Shown here piece after piece: positions 33,756 to 41,832 of a stretch of 64,000 nt of DNA (its first letter is position 1; each line of letters opens with the position of its first letter). The stretch lies in assembly GCA_045106235.1 (NCBI GenBank), contig JBGCEJ010000008.1, positions 62,001 through 126,000 of the forward strand, given 5' to 3'. The translations under genes were made by a program, and so were the position numbers. A model generated the notes under the pieces. The model saw nothing but the letters and a program-made list of their open reading frames with translations, did not search any database and was not told the DNA's origin. The DNA is from UBA4427 sp045106235. Its GTDB lineage: Bacteria > Myxococcota_A > UBA9160 > UBA4427.

Positions 33756-34697
33756 TTGACCGGCTCCCGGCCTCATTCGCTTGAAGACGCTCATTTCGCA
33801 GATCGGCTCACGCTGCGTGTTCGAGCGCTCGGCCACCCGCTTTGTGTCGGCCTCGACCCGCATTTGGCGGCCATCCCGCCCCTTTTCCGGCAGGGCTCGA
33901 TGTCCGCTGAGGATGAGGCGACGGCGGATGCAGTCGAAGCATTCCTGGGAACGGTCATCGACCGAATCGAGGGCAAGGTCGCCGTCGTGAAGCCGCAGAT
34001 CGCGTTCTTCGAGCAGCTTGGCTGGCGCGGGATTCGAGCGCTCGATCGGCTCTGCGCCAAAGCGCGCGCCGCGGGGATGCTTGTTTTGCTGGATGCGAAG
34101 CGCGGCGATATTGGGTCGACCGCGGAGGGCTATGCCTCGGCCTATCTGGCGCCGGATGCGGCGATGCCCGTGGATGCGCTGACCCTGAATCCCTATCTCG
34201 GGTTCGACACGCTCGAGCCCTTCGCTCAGGTGGCGGGGGACGCCGGCCGCGGTCTTTTCGTCCTCGTGAAAACCAGTAATCCCGGCAGCGGCGATTTGCA
34301 GGACCGCGATGTGGAGGGCGAGCCCCTATTTGGTCGCGTGGCGGATGGGCTGGCGCGGATCGAAGGCGCGCTCGCGGGGCCAAAGACGGGTTGGTCTTCG
34401 CTCGGCGTGGTATGCGGGGCGACTTGGCCGGATCAGGCGCGCCGGGTTCGTGAGGCGCTTCCGCGCGCACTCTTCCTCGTGCCCGGATACGGCGCGCAGG
34501 GCGGATCCGCTGCGGCGGCTGTGCAGGGATTCGTCGACGGGCCGAATGGCCGCGAAGGCGGAATTGTCAATTCGTCCCGGGGCATCCTCTTTCCAAAGGA
34601 TGCATCGGGGACAACGGACGTGAAAACTTGGGAGACAGCGCTCGATGCCGCGCTTTCCCAGGCCATAGATGAGCTGGGGGAAGCGGTTCAGCGCTAG
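33756..34697 (+). CDS. pyrF: Orotidine 5'-phosphate decarboxylase (type 2)
   Basis: This 313-residue enzyme converts OMP to UMP. The catalytic loop LLDAKRGDIGSTAEGYA and the LCVGLDPHL and LVPGYGAQGG segments, together with its greater length, place it in the long (type 2) PyrF group seen in actinobacteria and myxobacteria. The TTG start is preceded by AAGGGAGG; it diverges from tgt. pyrE is 1.7 kb away on the same strand, but with unrelated genes between them. Confidence 0.95.
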   Translation: MTGSRPHSLEDAHFADRLTLRVRALGHPLCVGLDPHLAAIPPLFRQGSMSAEDEATADAVEAFLGTVIDRIEGKVAVVKPQIAFFEQLGWRGIRALDRLCAKARAAGMLVLLDAKRGDIGSTAEGYASAYLAPDAAMPVDALTLNPYLGFDTLEPFAQVAGDAGRGLFVLVKTSNPGSGDLQDRDVEGEPLFGRVADGLARIEGALAGPKTGWSSLGVVCGATWPDQARRVREALPRALFLVPGYGAQGGSAAAAVQGFVDGPNGREGGIVNSSRGILFPKDASGTTDVKTWETALDAALSQAIDELGEAVQR

Positions 34698-34709
34698 GCG
34701 CGGCTCTCA

Positions 34710-34725
34710 CCGGCGCGCTCGCCGG
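34710..34725. terminator. Small hairpin between convergent genes
   Basis: CCGGCG-CGCT-CGCCGG forms a six-pair stem with a four-base loop, 12 bp after the pyrF stop and two bp before the stop of the small basic gene on the other strand. No U-tract follows, so it is at most a weak bidirectional signal. Confidence 0.3.
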
Positions 34726-34727
34726 CG

Positions 34728-34859
34728 TTAGCGGTAGTACTTGCGCTCGCCGCCGGTATTTCGCTTTCGGGCCTTGCGATGCTTGGCCTTCAGCTTCGCG
34801 CGGTGGCGGCTGGACTTGTTGCGCTTGACGTGTCCTTTGGACTTCTTGGTGCTGCTCAT
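34728..34859 (-). CDS. Small Lys/Arg-rich protein of 43 residues
   Basis: MSSTKKSKGHVKRNKSSRHR starts a 43-residue protein in which about half the residues are Lys, Arg or His and which ends in GGERKYYR. A protein of this size and charge recalls small ribosomal or rRNA-binding proteins (bTHX or AURKAIP1/COX24-like), but I do not recognise a defined family. AGAGG lies about nine bases before the ATG; a longer in-frame extension upstream has no support. It stands alone, converging on pyrF. Confidence 0.6.
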   Translation of the reverse strand: MSSTKKSKGHVKRNKSSRHRAKLKAKHRKARKRNTGGERKYYR

Positions 34860-35115
34860 TGGGGATGGCCTCTCGCGGGCTCTGGACGGACCGTTTGAGT
34901 CGGTCGATCGGGGCCTCGCTTGAATGGGGGTCGTTCGAAGAGGGCGGACCTTAGACAAGGCGCTCCGAAAATTCCAATCCCCTCGGGGTGAGCCATTCCC
35001 GCCGCGCGCGGCAGCGGCGGGACCGACCCGCTTCGTACGCTCTTGATCGACGCGGGCTAAGCTCGCTCGAGAGGCTGCAGGAAGCGCCCGAACGCATGAA
35101 AAAGGATTCTTCAGA

Positions 35116-36294
35116 ATGAACCCCGCTCTCGACCGAATGATGGATTTTGACCTCACTGAGGACCAGCGCCTGGTCCGAAAAACTGTTCGAGAATTCGCTG
35201 AGGCCGAAATCCTGCCCCACGTGGAGCGCTACGAGAAAGAGGAACGCTACCCGACGGAGCTGATTGAGAAGCTACCGGCCTTGGGCTTGCTCGGGCCAAT
35301 GATCCCCGAGGAGTACGGCGGTTCATTCTCGGATGTGGTGACCTACGGCGTGATCTGCGAAGAGCTGGCGCGGGTCGACTGGGTGGTGGCTTCGGTGGTT
35401 TCGGTGGCGAACTCGTTGATCGCCGGATCGCTCCTCGGATTTGGAACGGAAGAGCAGAAGCGCCGCTATTTGCCCGGCATCGCTGCAGGCGAGATCGTCT
35501 GTTCGGCTTGCCTGACGGAGCCTCGAGGGGGCACCGATCTCGGCAATATGGAGACGACCGCCAAGAAGGTCGACGGCGGCTATCTCCTTAACGGCACAAA
35601 GGTTTTCATCTCTCACGCCCATCATGCCGGCCTGTTTTTCATCGTCGCGAGTATTGACCGGAGCCTCAAGCATAAGGGCGTAACGGCTTTTCTCGCGGAT
35701 CCGCGAGAGATGAAGGGGATGACGATCGGTGATTTCCCGATGCGGACGCTGAAGCGGGATAATTTGGCGGAGGTCAACTTCGTCGACACGTTTATCCCGG
35801 ACGAGGCGATCGTGGGCGAGCCCGGGCGCGGCTTTCCTGTCCTGGGGTCGGCACTCGATACGGGCCGGTTCTCGGTGGCGGCCCGCTGTGTCGGGCAGGC
35901 GCAGCGCGCGATCGATCTGACGGTCCCTTACGCGATGGACCGAGAGGCCTTCGGTCAGCCCATCGGCGAATTTCAGCTGGTCCAGTCCAAGATTGCGGAC
36001 ATGGTGGCGCGGACCGAGCAGGCGCGGCTGCTGGTGTATCGCTTGGGTCGAATGAAGGACGCGGGCCTCGAACGATGTACCGTGGAGTCATCGCTCGCGA
36101 AGCTGAAGGCAAGCCAGGCAGCGACGCAGAACGCACTCGACGGGATGGCGGTGTTTGGTGGCTATTCCGTAACCGCGGAGTACGAAATTGGTCGGCTTCT
36201 CATGGAGGCGAAGGCGCTCGAATTCGGAGAAGGCACCTCCGATCTCCATCAGAAAATCATCGCGGAGACCGCGCTCGGCCTCCGAAAGCAATAA
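35116..36294 (+). CDS. Acyl-CoA dehydrogenase
   Basis: This 392-residue flavoenzyme introduces the first double bond in a fatty or branched acyl-CoA. The family landmarks are present: FDLTEDQRLVRKTVREFAE at the N-terminus, CLTEPRGGTDLGNMET for FAD contact, DREAFGQPIGEFQLVQ, and the C-terminal segment LLMEAKALEFGEGTSDLHQ with the likely catalytic glutamate in EGTS. Chain-length preference cannot be read. ATG 35116 has AAGGA nearby; an ATG seven codons later is also possible. No electron-transfer flavoprotein gene is close. Confidence 0.93.
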   Translation: MNPALDRMMDFDLTEDQRLVRKTVREFAEAEILPHVERYEKEERYPTELIEKLPALGLLGPMIPEEYGGSFSDVVTYGVICEELARVDWVVASVVSVANSLIAGSLLGFGTEEQKRRYLPGIAAGEIVCSACLTEPRGGTDLGNMETTAKKVDGGYLLNGTKVFISHAHHAGLFFIVASIDRSLKHKGVTAFLADPREMKGMTIGDFPMRTLKRDNLAEVNFVDTFIPDEAIVGEPGRGFPVLGSALDTGRFSVAARCVGQAQRAIDLTVPYAMDREAFGQPIGEFQLVQSKIADMVARTEQARLLVYRLGRMKDAGLERCTVESSLAKLKASQAATQNALDGMAVFGGYSVTAEYEIGRLLMEAKALEFGEGTSDLHQKIIAETALGLRKQ

Positions 36295-36385
36295 CATCGG
36301 GCCGGGAGCCGGATCCTCTAGACCCTCGTGCCGGCCTTTCCTTCCGATCTTCATTTAGACCCATTCATTGGAGCCCCCCTCGAAC

Positions 36386-36949
36386 ATGGCGCAAGTGACC
36401 CCCGCAGACCGACAAGCCCTGCTGAACCTCATCCTCGACGTTTCGTTCGAGCGGAAGGAGGTGACGTTGGCGAGTGGGAAGAAAAGTAATTTCTATCTGG
36501 ATCTCCGGCAGACCTTGATGCGTCCGAAAGGGGTTTCGCTTTCGGGGCGGTTGGTTCTTGATCTGCTTCAGAGCGGTCCGCCTGTAGAAGCCGTCGGCGG
36601 AATGGCGGTGGGCGCTGTGCCGTTAGTCGCCTCGGTCTTGGCGGCCGCAGCGGCCGACCCGGCGACGGATTCGATGCTGGGCTTTTTCGTGCGCAAAGAG
36701 AAGAAGGCCTACGGCATGGGGAAGCAGCTGGAAGGTGGCTTCGCGGCGGGGCAGAACGTGGCGCTCGTGGAAGATACGACGACGACGGGGGGCTCGACGA
36801 TCGATGCAATGGACATCGTTGAGGCGGCCGGCGGGAAAGTTGCGCGGGTGATCTGTTTGGTCGATCGCGGCGAGGGCGCGGCCGAAGCGTTCGCCGAGCG
36901 CGGCGTTCAGCTTGAGTCGATTTTCGGCCGACAAGATTTGCCGATCTAG
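36386..36949 (+). CDS. pyrE: Orotate phosphoribosyltransferase
   Basis: This 187-residue enzyme joins orotate to PRPP. The PRPP-binding motif is VALVEDTTTTGGST, and KSNFYLDLRQTLM and FVRKEKKAYGMGKQLEG match the family's orotate and flexible-loop segments. ATG 36386 is chosen because the fold starts there; a TTG six codons upstream is an alternative. The DUF6614-like gene begins 35 bp later on the same strand. Confidence 0.95.
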   Translation: MAQVTPADRQALLNLILDVSFERKEVTLASGKKSNFYLDLRQTLMRPKGVSLSGRLVLDLLQSGPPVEAVGGMAVGAVPLVASVLAAAAADPATDSMLGFFVRKEKKAYGMGKQLEGGFAAGQNVALVEDTTTTGGSTIDAMDIVEAAGGKVARVICLVDRGEGAAEAFAERGVQLESIFGRQDLPI

Positions 36950-36984
36950 CGGCGAGACTCGGCCTAACGAGGGAGACCGAGGCC

Positions 36985-37335
36985 ATCGACTTCTATCAGA
37001 TCTGGTGCAACTTGAAACCTGGAGTTTCGGACGTCGCTTTCTGCGAGAGCGTCGACGCCTATCTTGGGCGGCTGCGAGAAGACGGGCGAATCGAGGGCTT
37101 TCGCATCATGCGACGCAAGTTGGGACTTGGGCCAAGTGATCTCGGTGAATTTCACATCATCATTGATGTGAACGATCTCGCTCAGCTCGACGATGCCTTC
37201 CGGGCGGCTTCGAAGCGCTCCGGGGAAGTCGAGGTGCTTCACGCGGCGGTGAATCAACACGCGCGAGATCTTCAGTTCGCGCTCTACCGGGATTTCCCTG
37301 ATGCACATCGGGAAAAGGGCAATGAGAAATTTTAG
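36985..37335 (+). CDS. DUF6614-like protein, apparent ATC start
   Basis: The frame encodes about 116 residues including FYQIWCNLKPGVSDVAFCES, then GFRIMRRKLGLGPSDLGEFH and ALYRDFPD near the end; I recall these as the pattern of the DUF6614 family. The first standard start codon in frame is a TTG at 37012, which would cut off the conserved (I)DFYQIWCN opening. The only codon at the expected N-terminus is ATC 36985, with GAGGGAG and GAGG just upstream at good distances. Either translation starts at ATC, or an ATG was changed or misread. No function is known. The gene overlaps the next by 14 bp. Confidence 0.6.
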   Translation: MDFYQIWCNLKPGVSDVAFCESVDAYLGRLREDGRIEGFRIMRRKLGLGPSDLGEFHIIIDVNDLAQLDDAFRAASKRSGEVEVLHAAVNQHARDLQFALYRDFPDAHREKGNEKF

Positions 37336-37861
37336 TCGCGCCCATCCTGACCGAACTGGCTTGGTCTCGACGCGTCTCACGGCAAGGCGCCTCTGCCTCG
37401 GGATGGCCTTCGTTTGCATGGCGGCGCTTGCTTGCGTTGATCCGACGGTTGAGGCGGGCAGCGTTTCTGCGCGAATCGTTTCTGCAGGGGAGTACTCGCT
37501 GGGCGCGGGTGTTCCGGTCTTGGCTGGGGAGCGAACTCTGATTCCGTGCGAAACCGGACGTGTCTTCGGCGTCGATTACTCGCTTGAAGTCGAGGGCGGT
37601 GCGTTCGGCGCGATTCCGGTTTCCTTCCGCTGGGTTCATCCAGAAATGCAAGTCGACGACTCGCCGCTTCGCGGAACTGAGACGAGCGGCGGGGGTTCGA
37701 ATCCAGTGATCGGGCGCGGGCAGTCTGCGCTTTCTGGGCGGAGTCTCTGGAGTATTGACCGAGAGGAAGAGCGCATCTCGGGCGAATATCGATTCGAAAT
37801 TCGATTTCTTGAAGACCGCAGGCTGCTGCTTTCTCAGGACTTCCAAATCGATGACTGTTAG
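37322..37861 (+). CDS. Secreted protein, DUF3859-like
   Basis: This 179-residue protein starts MRNFSRAH with AAAAGGG upstream and has an N-terminal signal ending MAFVCMAALAC, probably a lipoprotein box (C38). The mature part has GEYSLGAGVPVLAGERTLIP, an early strand, and GEYRFEIRFLEDRRLLLSQD at the C-terminus, which resembles DUF3859 proteins. There is a Gly/Ser insert in the middle (ETSGGGSNPV). Function is unknown. It overlaps the previous gene and is followed nine bp later by another small envelope protein gene. Confidence 0.6.
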   Translation: MRNFSRAHPDRTGLVSTRLTARRLCLGMAFVCMAALACVDPTVEAGSVSARIVSAGEYSLGAGVPVLAGERTLIPCETGRVFGVDYSLEVEGGAFGAIPVSFRWVHPEMQVDDSPLRGTETSGGGSNPVIGRGQSALSGRSLWSIDREEERISGEYRFEIRFLEDRRLLLSQDFQIDDC

Positions 37862-37870
37862 GTAATTCTG

Positions 37871-38182
37871 ATGCGCTATCTCGCTGCTTTAGCCGTCGCC
37901 GGTCTGTCTCTTTTTATTGTCTTTTGGGTTGGCTCCCGAATCGTGACGATGGTGTCGCAACCGCATCGCGACCATAATGATTTCACGGTGGGGGCTCGCT
38001 TCGATCTCTGCGGCTACTCCGTTGATTCCCGCTATTCGATGGCCGGCTATGATTTGAATGAGTGGCGCGGCGAGCGATGCGAGCAGATGAGCACGCTCGA
38101 CCATTGTGTCCTGGCCTGTCTTTCGGTGGCGGGAACAGTCGAGACCGCCGAGGCTTGTTACTCGGACTGCTTGGCGAAGTAG
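37871..38182 (+). CDS. Small membrane-anchored Cys-rich protein
   Basis: This 103-residue protein has one N-terminal hydrophobic helix (YLAALAVAGLSLFIVFWVGS) and a mature part with six cysteines (FDLCGY, GERCEQ, DHCVLAC, AEACYSDC). The cysteine spacing suggests disulfides in the periplasm. I do not recognise a family. It follows the DUF3859-like gene by nine bp. Confidence 0.55.
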   Translation: MRYLAALAVAGLSLFIVFWVGSRIVTMVSQPHRDHNDFTVGARFDLCGYSVDSRYSMAGYDLNEWRGERCEQMSTLDHCVLACLSVAGTVETAEACYSDCLAK

Positions 38183-38287
38183 CTCCTCGGCGAGCGCTGC
38201 GTCCCCAATCGGCGCTGTGATACGCTCTCGCACCTAATCTCAAGCTGGGCGCGCACCGAGTACGGACGCCGTCCTGAGGAGAATTCT

Positions 38288-38701
38288 TTGGGTACGATCG
38301 CGCGCGTTCGAGTCTCTCTGCGAGTCTTTGGCGAAAGCCTTGAGCCAGACGAAGTGTCCGCTCTGTTGGGAAGAGAGCCGACCCGATGCCACCGTGCCGG
38401 AGACAAGACCGGTGCGAACGGGTCCTCCTCCGTCGAACCGACCGGCGCGTGGATTCTCGACAGCTGGGTTTCGGAGAAAGCCGAAGTCGAAGAACATGTC
38501 GAGTCGCTTCTCGGCGCTCTGAGCAATGACAGCGACGAGTGGGAAAACTTGACCTCCCGCTTCTCGGCCTCACTTCTATGCAGCGTGTTCTTGGATCAGT
38601 ACAACGAAGGGTTCGAGCTCTCTCCACGTGTGGGGCAGTCGCTTGCCGATCGCGGCCTCGTGATCGCATTCGACATCTACAGCGGAGACGCCGAGGCCTA
38701 G
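38288..38701 (+). CDS. DUF4279-like protein
   Basis: This 137-residue protein opens with VRVSLRVFGESLEPDEVSAL and GREPTRCHRAGDK, then GAWILDSWV and a helix (EEHVESLLGALS), the layout of DUF4279 proteins, which are often found as immunity-like or accessory proteins. Its function is not known. TTG 38288 has GAGGAG eight bases upstream. The DUF4345 gene starts four bases after its stop. Confidence 0.7.
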   Translation: MGTIARVRVSLRVFGESLEPDEVSALLGREPTRCHRAGDKTGANGSSSVEPTGAWILDSWVSEKAEVEEHVESLLGALSNDSDEWENLTSRFSASLLCSVFLDQYNEGFELSPRVGQSLADRGLVIAFDIYSGDAEA

Positions 38702-38705
38702 CCCC

Positions 38706-39098
38706 ATGAGTCTGACGAAGCCCTATTTACAGGTTGTCGGCGTGTTGACGCTGATTTTCGGTCTGATCTATTTGCTCGTGCCGACGGCGATGACGGAACC
38801 GGCCGGTTTTGGAAGCCTGGGTGGGAGTGCTCTGACCGACGTGCGGGCAACCTACGGTGGATTTCAGATCGGGATGGGCATTTTTCTGCTTTGGACAAGC
38901 CGGGCGCCCGGCAGGATGCGGAGCGGGTTGGTTTTACTTGTACTTGCAATCGGAAGCCTTTTCCTTTCGCGAATCCTCGGCGTCTTGATGGATGGCGAGC
39001 TCAGCGCTTTTCATATGCAGGGCCTCGCGGTCGAGTCGACGATGACGGCGCTGACGCTCTATCTGATTCGAAAGAGTGAGCGTGATGCCGCCGATTGA
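38706..39098 (+). CDS. DUF4345 membrane protein (copy 1)
   Basis: This 130-residue protein has four membrane helices. YLQVVGVLTLIFGLIYLLVP, TDVRATYGGFQIGMGIF and SRILGVLMDGELSAFHMQGL match the DUF4345 layout, also seen in the paralogue at 55128. Its role is unknown. It overlaps the start of the acetyltransferase gene. Confidence 0.75.
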   Translation: MSLTKPYLQVVGVLTLIFGLIYLLVPTAMTEPAGFGSLGGSALTDVRATYGGFQIGMGIFLLWTSRAPGRMRSGLVLLVLAIGSLFLSRILGVLMDGELSAFHMQGLAVESTMTALTLYLIRKSERDAAD

Positions 39099-39576
39099 GG
39101 TGCGGGACGCGCGATTGAGTGACGACGAGGAAGTTGACACGCTTTTTTCGATCCTTGACGCCTATGCTCGTGGGCCCGCCGGGCAAAACGCGCCGCTCTC
39201 CCAGGAGGCTCGAGAGAACTTGGGCCCTGGCCTGCGTGCGAATACCAATGCGTTTGTGCTTTTCGGATTGCTTGAAGAGGTCATCGTCGGGGCCGCGGTA
39301 TGCGTGTGGAGCTTTTCGACCTTCGCTGGGAAGCCTTCGGTCAACCTGCACGATTTTTCGGTGCTTCCCGAGGCGCAAGGGCAGGGCGTAGGTCAGGCGC
39401 TCTTGGCAGAGCTGGAAGTTCGCGCGCGTGCGCGTGGCTGTGCGAAGATGACGCTCGAAGTAAATGCCTCGAACGAAGGTGCGCAGAGGCTCTATCGTCG
39501 CTCGGGTTTCGAAGGCTGGGAGCCTCCGACCTATTTTGTGAGCAAGCGGCTTGTTGAACAGGGGCGCTCTGATTGA
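39085..39576 (+). CDS. GNAT-family N-acetyltransferase
   Basis: This 163-residue protein has the GNAT fold. The acetyl-CoA-binding motif is LPEAQGQGVGQALLAELE (the usual R/Q-x-x-G-x-G/A), followed by LEVNASNEGAQRLYRRSGFE typical of the C-terminal half. The substrate is not known. The start is taken as ATG 39085 (GTG 39076 and 39082 lie just upstream in frame); it overlaps the DUF4345 stop by 14 bp, which suggests co-translation. Confidence 0.8.
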   Translation: MPPIEVRDARLSDDEEVDTLFSILDAYARGPAGQNAPLSQEARENLGPGLRANTNAFVLFGLLEEVIVGAAVCVWSFSTFAGKPSVNLHDFSVLPEAQGQGVGQALLAELEVRARARGCAKMTLEVNASNEGAQRLYRRSGFEGWEPPTYFVSKRLVEQGRSD

Positions 39577-39635
39577 CTCGGTCGAAGAGGCTGAGATTCG
39601 AGATGAGAGTGATTCCGAACGGGAGATTTGTGAGA

Positions 39636-39983
39636 ATGAAAATCGGAAAAATTTGGCTATTGGCTTTTGCCGTAGTCGCCAGCGTTTCTGCGGGGTGTAC
39701 CCAGGAACGGCAGAACGAATTGGGGCGCGCGGTCCAGAACTGGACGGGCACGGATGGCGTCTTGGAAGTCTATGCCGGCGAGAAGCTGGTCAAGAAATTC
39801 ATTCAAATCGATAAGCTGACCACCGCGACGGGGACTGGTTCGGGCGAGTCGCGTCCCTACCGCTTCGGATACGGAGTTCTGGACGCCAACCTGAATGGCG
39901 TTGTCGACCCCGGCGAGAGCAAGGTCTATTTCGAGTTCAGCGACTACTCGACGTCCTACGTCTTCTACGAAAACCCGAGCTAG
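39636..39983 (+). CDS. Small lipoprotein of unknown function
   Basis: This 115-residue protein has a lipoprotein signal (WLLAFAVVASVSAG then C). The mature part contains LGRAVQNWTGTDGVLEVYAG and FGYGVLDANLNGVVDPGESK, an EF-hand-like DANLNGVVDPGE loop that might bind calcium. I do not recognise a family. The start ATG 39636 is preceded by GGGAG and GTGAGA. The gene starts 59 bp after the acetyltransferase stop. Confidence 0.55.
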   Translation: MKIGKIWLLAFAVVASVSAGCTQERQNELGRAVQNWTGTDGVLEVYAGEKLVKKFIQIDKLTTATGTGSGESRPYRFGYGVLDANLNGVVDPGESKVYFEFSDYSTSYVFYENPS

Positions 39984-40050
39984 CCCGCCCTCCGCGCACC
40001 CCATTCAAAATCGAATTCAAGTTACGTAAAGAAAGAAGGAATTCCCTGAT

Positions 40051-40485
40051 ATGCCGACTCCGACATTTGATGAGCTGAAGACCTGGGCCGAGAACTATCC
40101 GAAGTTCTGGAACGAGGGGAACAAAGAGGCCTGGGTGGAGAATTACCGGAAGGTCGGTCCTGGCAATTTTCGGATGCTTGATCCCGTCGGTACGCCAGAG
40201 AAAGTGGGATTCGAGCATTGCTGTCTCGATTCTTGGGATCTTTTCCAGCCGAATATCCGGTTTCGGATTGTTCCGGGGTCGCTTTTCATCTGCGCCAATG
40301 AGGTGGCATGGCTCCTCGAGAACCATTTCACCTCAGATGGACGCGAGCAGATTGGGCTCTCAATCGAGAATTATCGATTCGAAGAAAACGGAGACGTGAC
40401 GATCCGCACATTTTATAAGGTGCCGCGTCATTCAGAGCAGGAAATTGGCGAACTCTTTAAGACCTACCTCCCAGAGAACGGGTAG
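40051..40485 (+). CDS. SnoaL/NTF2-like protein
   Basis: This 144-residue protein has the NTF2-like fold: the helix FDELKTWAENYPKFWNEGNKEAWVENY is followed by a sheet (FRIVPGSLFICANEVAWLLE). Cys-Cys and His in FEHCCLDSWD could lie near the pocket. The substrate is unknown. AAGGAA lies nine bases before the ATG. It stands alone between a small lipoprotein gene and a long gap. Confidence 0.7.
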   Translation: MPTPTFDELKTWAENYPKFWNEGNKEAWVENYRKVGPGNFRMLDPVGTPEKVGFEHCCLDSWDLFQPNIRFRIVPGSLFICANEVAWLLENHFTSDGREQIGLSIENYRFEENGDVTIRTFYKVPRHSEQEIGELFKTYLPENG

Positions 40486-40849
40486 AGCCCGCTAGGCGAG
40501 GCTCGTAGGCGCTAAGGCGTTGCTGAATGCCGACGGGTGAGCGCCGCCAAGCACACGGGTTCCGGAAAAAAATGCGGACTCTGCGTTCTGGGCGCATAAC
40601 TTCTGATTGGCTGTTAGATCGAATCTCTCAGGTGTTTCGCGGTTGAGTCGAAGCGCTCTGAACGAAATGGTCAGGAAAAATCTCTGTGGGATGCCGCATA
40701 ACGCTGCGCCTAGCCCTGATCTTCGAGGGCGCAAGCGAAATGTGTGACGAAAGAACGGCGACTTTTTTCGCTTGACTTTGTGACGATTAGGCGAGACCGG
40801 CTATTGTTTTGGCTAGGCGTCAACCTTAAACACATAGTAGGTTTTACAA
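40486..40849. other. 364-bp gap without a supported gene
   Basis: This stretch has lower GC than its surroundings. A minus-strand frame of 80 codons is unsupported by any family, codon pattern or ribosome site. TTGACT at 40772 and TATTGT at 40802 recall promoter hexamers but lie 24 bp apart, too far for a usual promoter. Confidence 0.5.
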
Positions 40850-41041
40850 ATGAGAAAAGTACGAGATTGGTCCGCAGTGATTGAGCGGCTCAATACAAGC
40901 TCCAAAGGTGAGATGAAGATCAAGATGGGTTCTCCCGGTAGTGCGCAGGTGACTCGATGTCGTCTGCTCGCCGAATGGTCGAACCTCGAAGCGACGACGA
41001 AGGGTTCGACTCTCGTTCTTCGCGTTCCGGGAGCGCGCTAG
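40850..41041 (+). CDS. Possible 63-residue protein
   Basis: A short frame starting MRKVRDWSAVIERLNTSSKG is basic (11 Lys/Arg) with two possible strands at the C-terminus (EATTKGSTLVLRVPGAR). Only a weak TAGG lies before the ATG. No family is recognised and its reality is uncertain, but it is the only plausible gene between 40486 and 41324. Confidence 0.35.
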   Translation: MRKVRDWSAVIERLNTSSKGEMKIKMGSPGSAQVTRCRLLAEWSNLEATTKGSTLVLRVPGAR

Positions 41042-41180
41042 GCGCTGACCCGGACGACGGTGAAGCGCGGCGAAGGCTGATCTCGCAGACGAGATGAGCA
41101 ATTCGCCGCGCGATTCACTGCCCTGCTTTTGCCGTACGTCCGCCGCAAGGCCAAGACGTATCTACGATAAAGCGAAGCAG

Positions 41181-41193
41181 CCCCCCCCCCCCC
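41181..41193. repeat. Poly-C tract (13 C)
   Basis: Thirteen consecutive Cs stand 132 bp before the HEWSH membrane protein gene. Such tracts slip during replication and can switch gene expression, but they are also hard to sequence, so the exact length may be unreliable. Confidence 0.8.
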
Positions 41194-41324
41194 GAATCCG
41201 ACCTCGGATCCCGCCCCCGCCAAACTCCACAGCGTGTACCCTGTAGACTCAGTCCGTTTTTCGGCTCGGGGCGGTTCATTGCGCTCGGGGCCGTCTGTTC
41301 CGCTTCGCCATACGGGAGAGCGAA

Positions 41325-41804
41325 ATGCTCCGTCGGTTTTTGATTCGAGACCTTGTGATTGTTGCCCTTGCTCTTGGGCTTTGGTGGTTGCTTGCCGCCC
41401 GGTCTGCGGATCAGGGCTTCCTCTCCGACTTTTCGGGGTGGGTCGCTGGGCTGATGATGGGCGCCTGCGCCTACTTGGCGCATGAATGGAGCCACTATCT
41501 CGGCGCCGTCGCGATGCGGAGCAAGGTCTCGGTGGGCGAAAACTTGGGTTCGGGCTTCTTGTTTAGCTTCGACGCGGAAGAAAACTCACTCGCGCAATTC
41601 GTCGTGATGTCGCTTTCTGGTTTTCTTGCGACAGCGCTGGTTGTTTACGCTTTCTATGCGTTTTTGCCGGACGCCTATTTCGCGAGCCGTGTTGCCCGTG
41701 GCGGGGCGCTCTTTCTCGCCTTTCTTGGTCTCGTCCTCGAGACGCCACTTCTACTCTACGGATTGGCGACGCGCGGCGTGCCGAAGCAGGTGGCCGTTCA
41801 GTAA
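41325..41804 (+). CDS. Membrane protein with HEWSH motif, possible site-2-like protease
   Basis: This 159-residue protein has four membrane helices and a possible zinc motif HEWSHYLGA (H53, E54, H57) at the end of helix 2, the HExxH pattern used by membrane metalloproteases of the M50 type. No second M50 motif (LDG/NPDG) is seen, so protease activity is only a suggestion; the family is not recognised. GGGAG stands a few bases before the ATG. A poly-C tract lies in the gap upstream. Confidence 0.55.
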   Translation: MLRRFLIRDLVIVALALGLWWLLAARSADQGFLSDFSGWVAGLMMGACAYLAHEWSHYLGAVAMRSKVSVGENLGSGFLFSFDAEENSLAQFVVMSLSGFLATALVVYAFYAFLPDAYFASRVARGGALFLAFLGLVLETPLLLYGLATRGVPKQVAVQ

Positions 41805-41832
41805 GCCCAAGCGAAGTCCCTTGGTATCGATG

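Noticed and set aside
37705..37725. GGGGGTTCGAATCCAG, a tRNA T-arm-like sequence
   Set aside because: It lies inside a protein-coding frame and no acceptor or anticodon stems can be drawn around it.
40492..40734. Minus-strand frame of 80 codons
   Set aside because: No ribosome site, no family resemblance, and the region is otherwise noncoding.
40772..40807. TTGACT and TATTGT as a promoter before 40850
   Set aside because: The 24-bp spacer is too long for a sigma-70 promoter.
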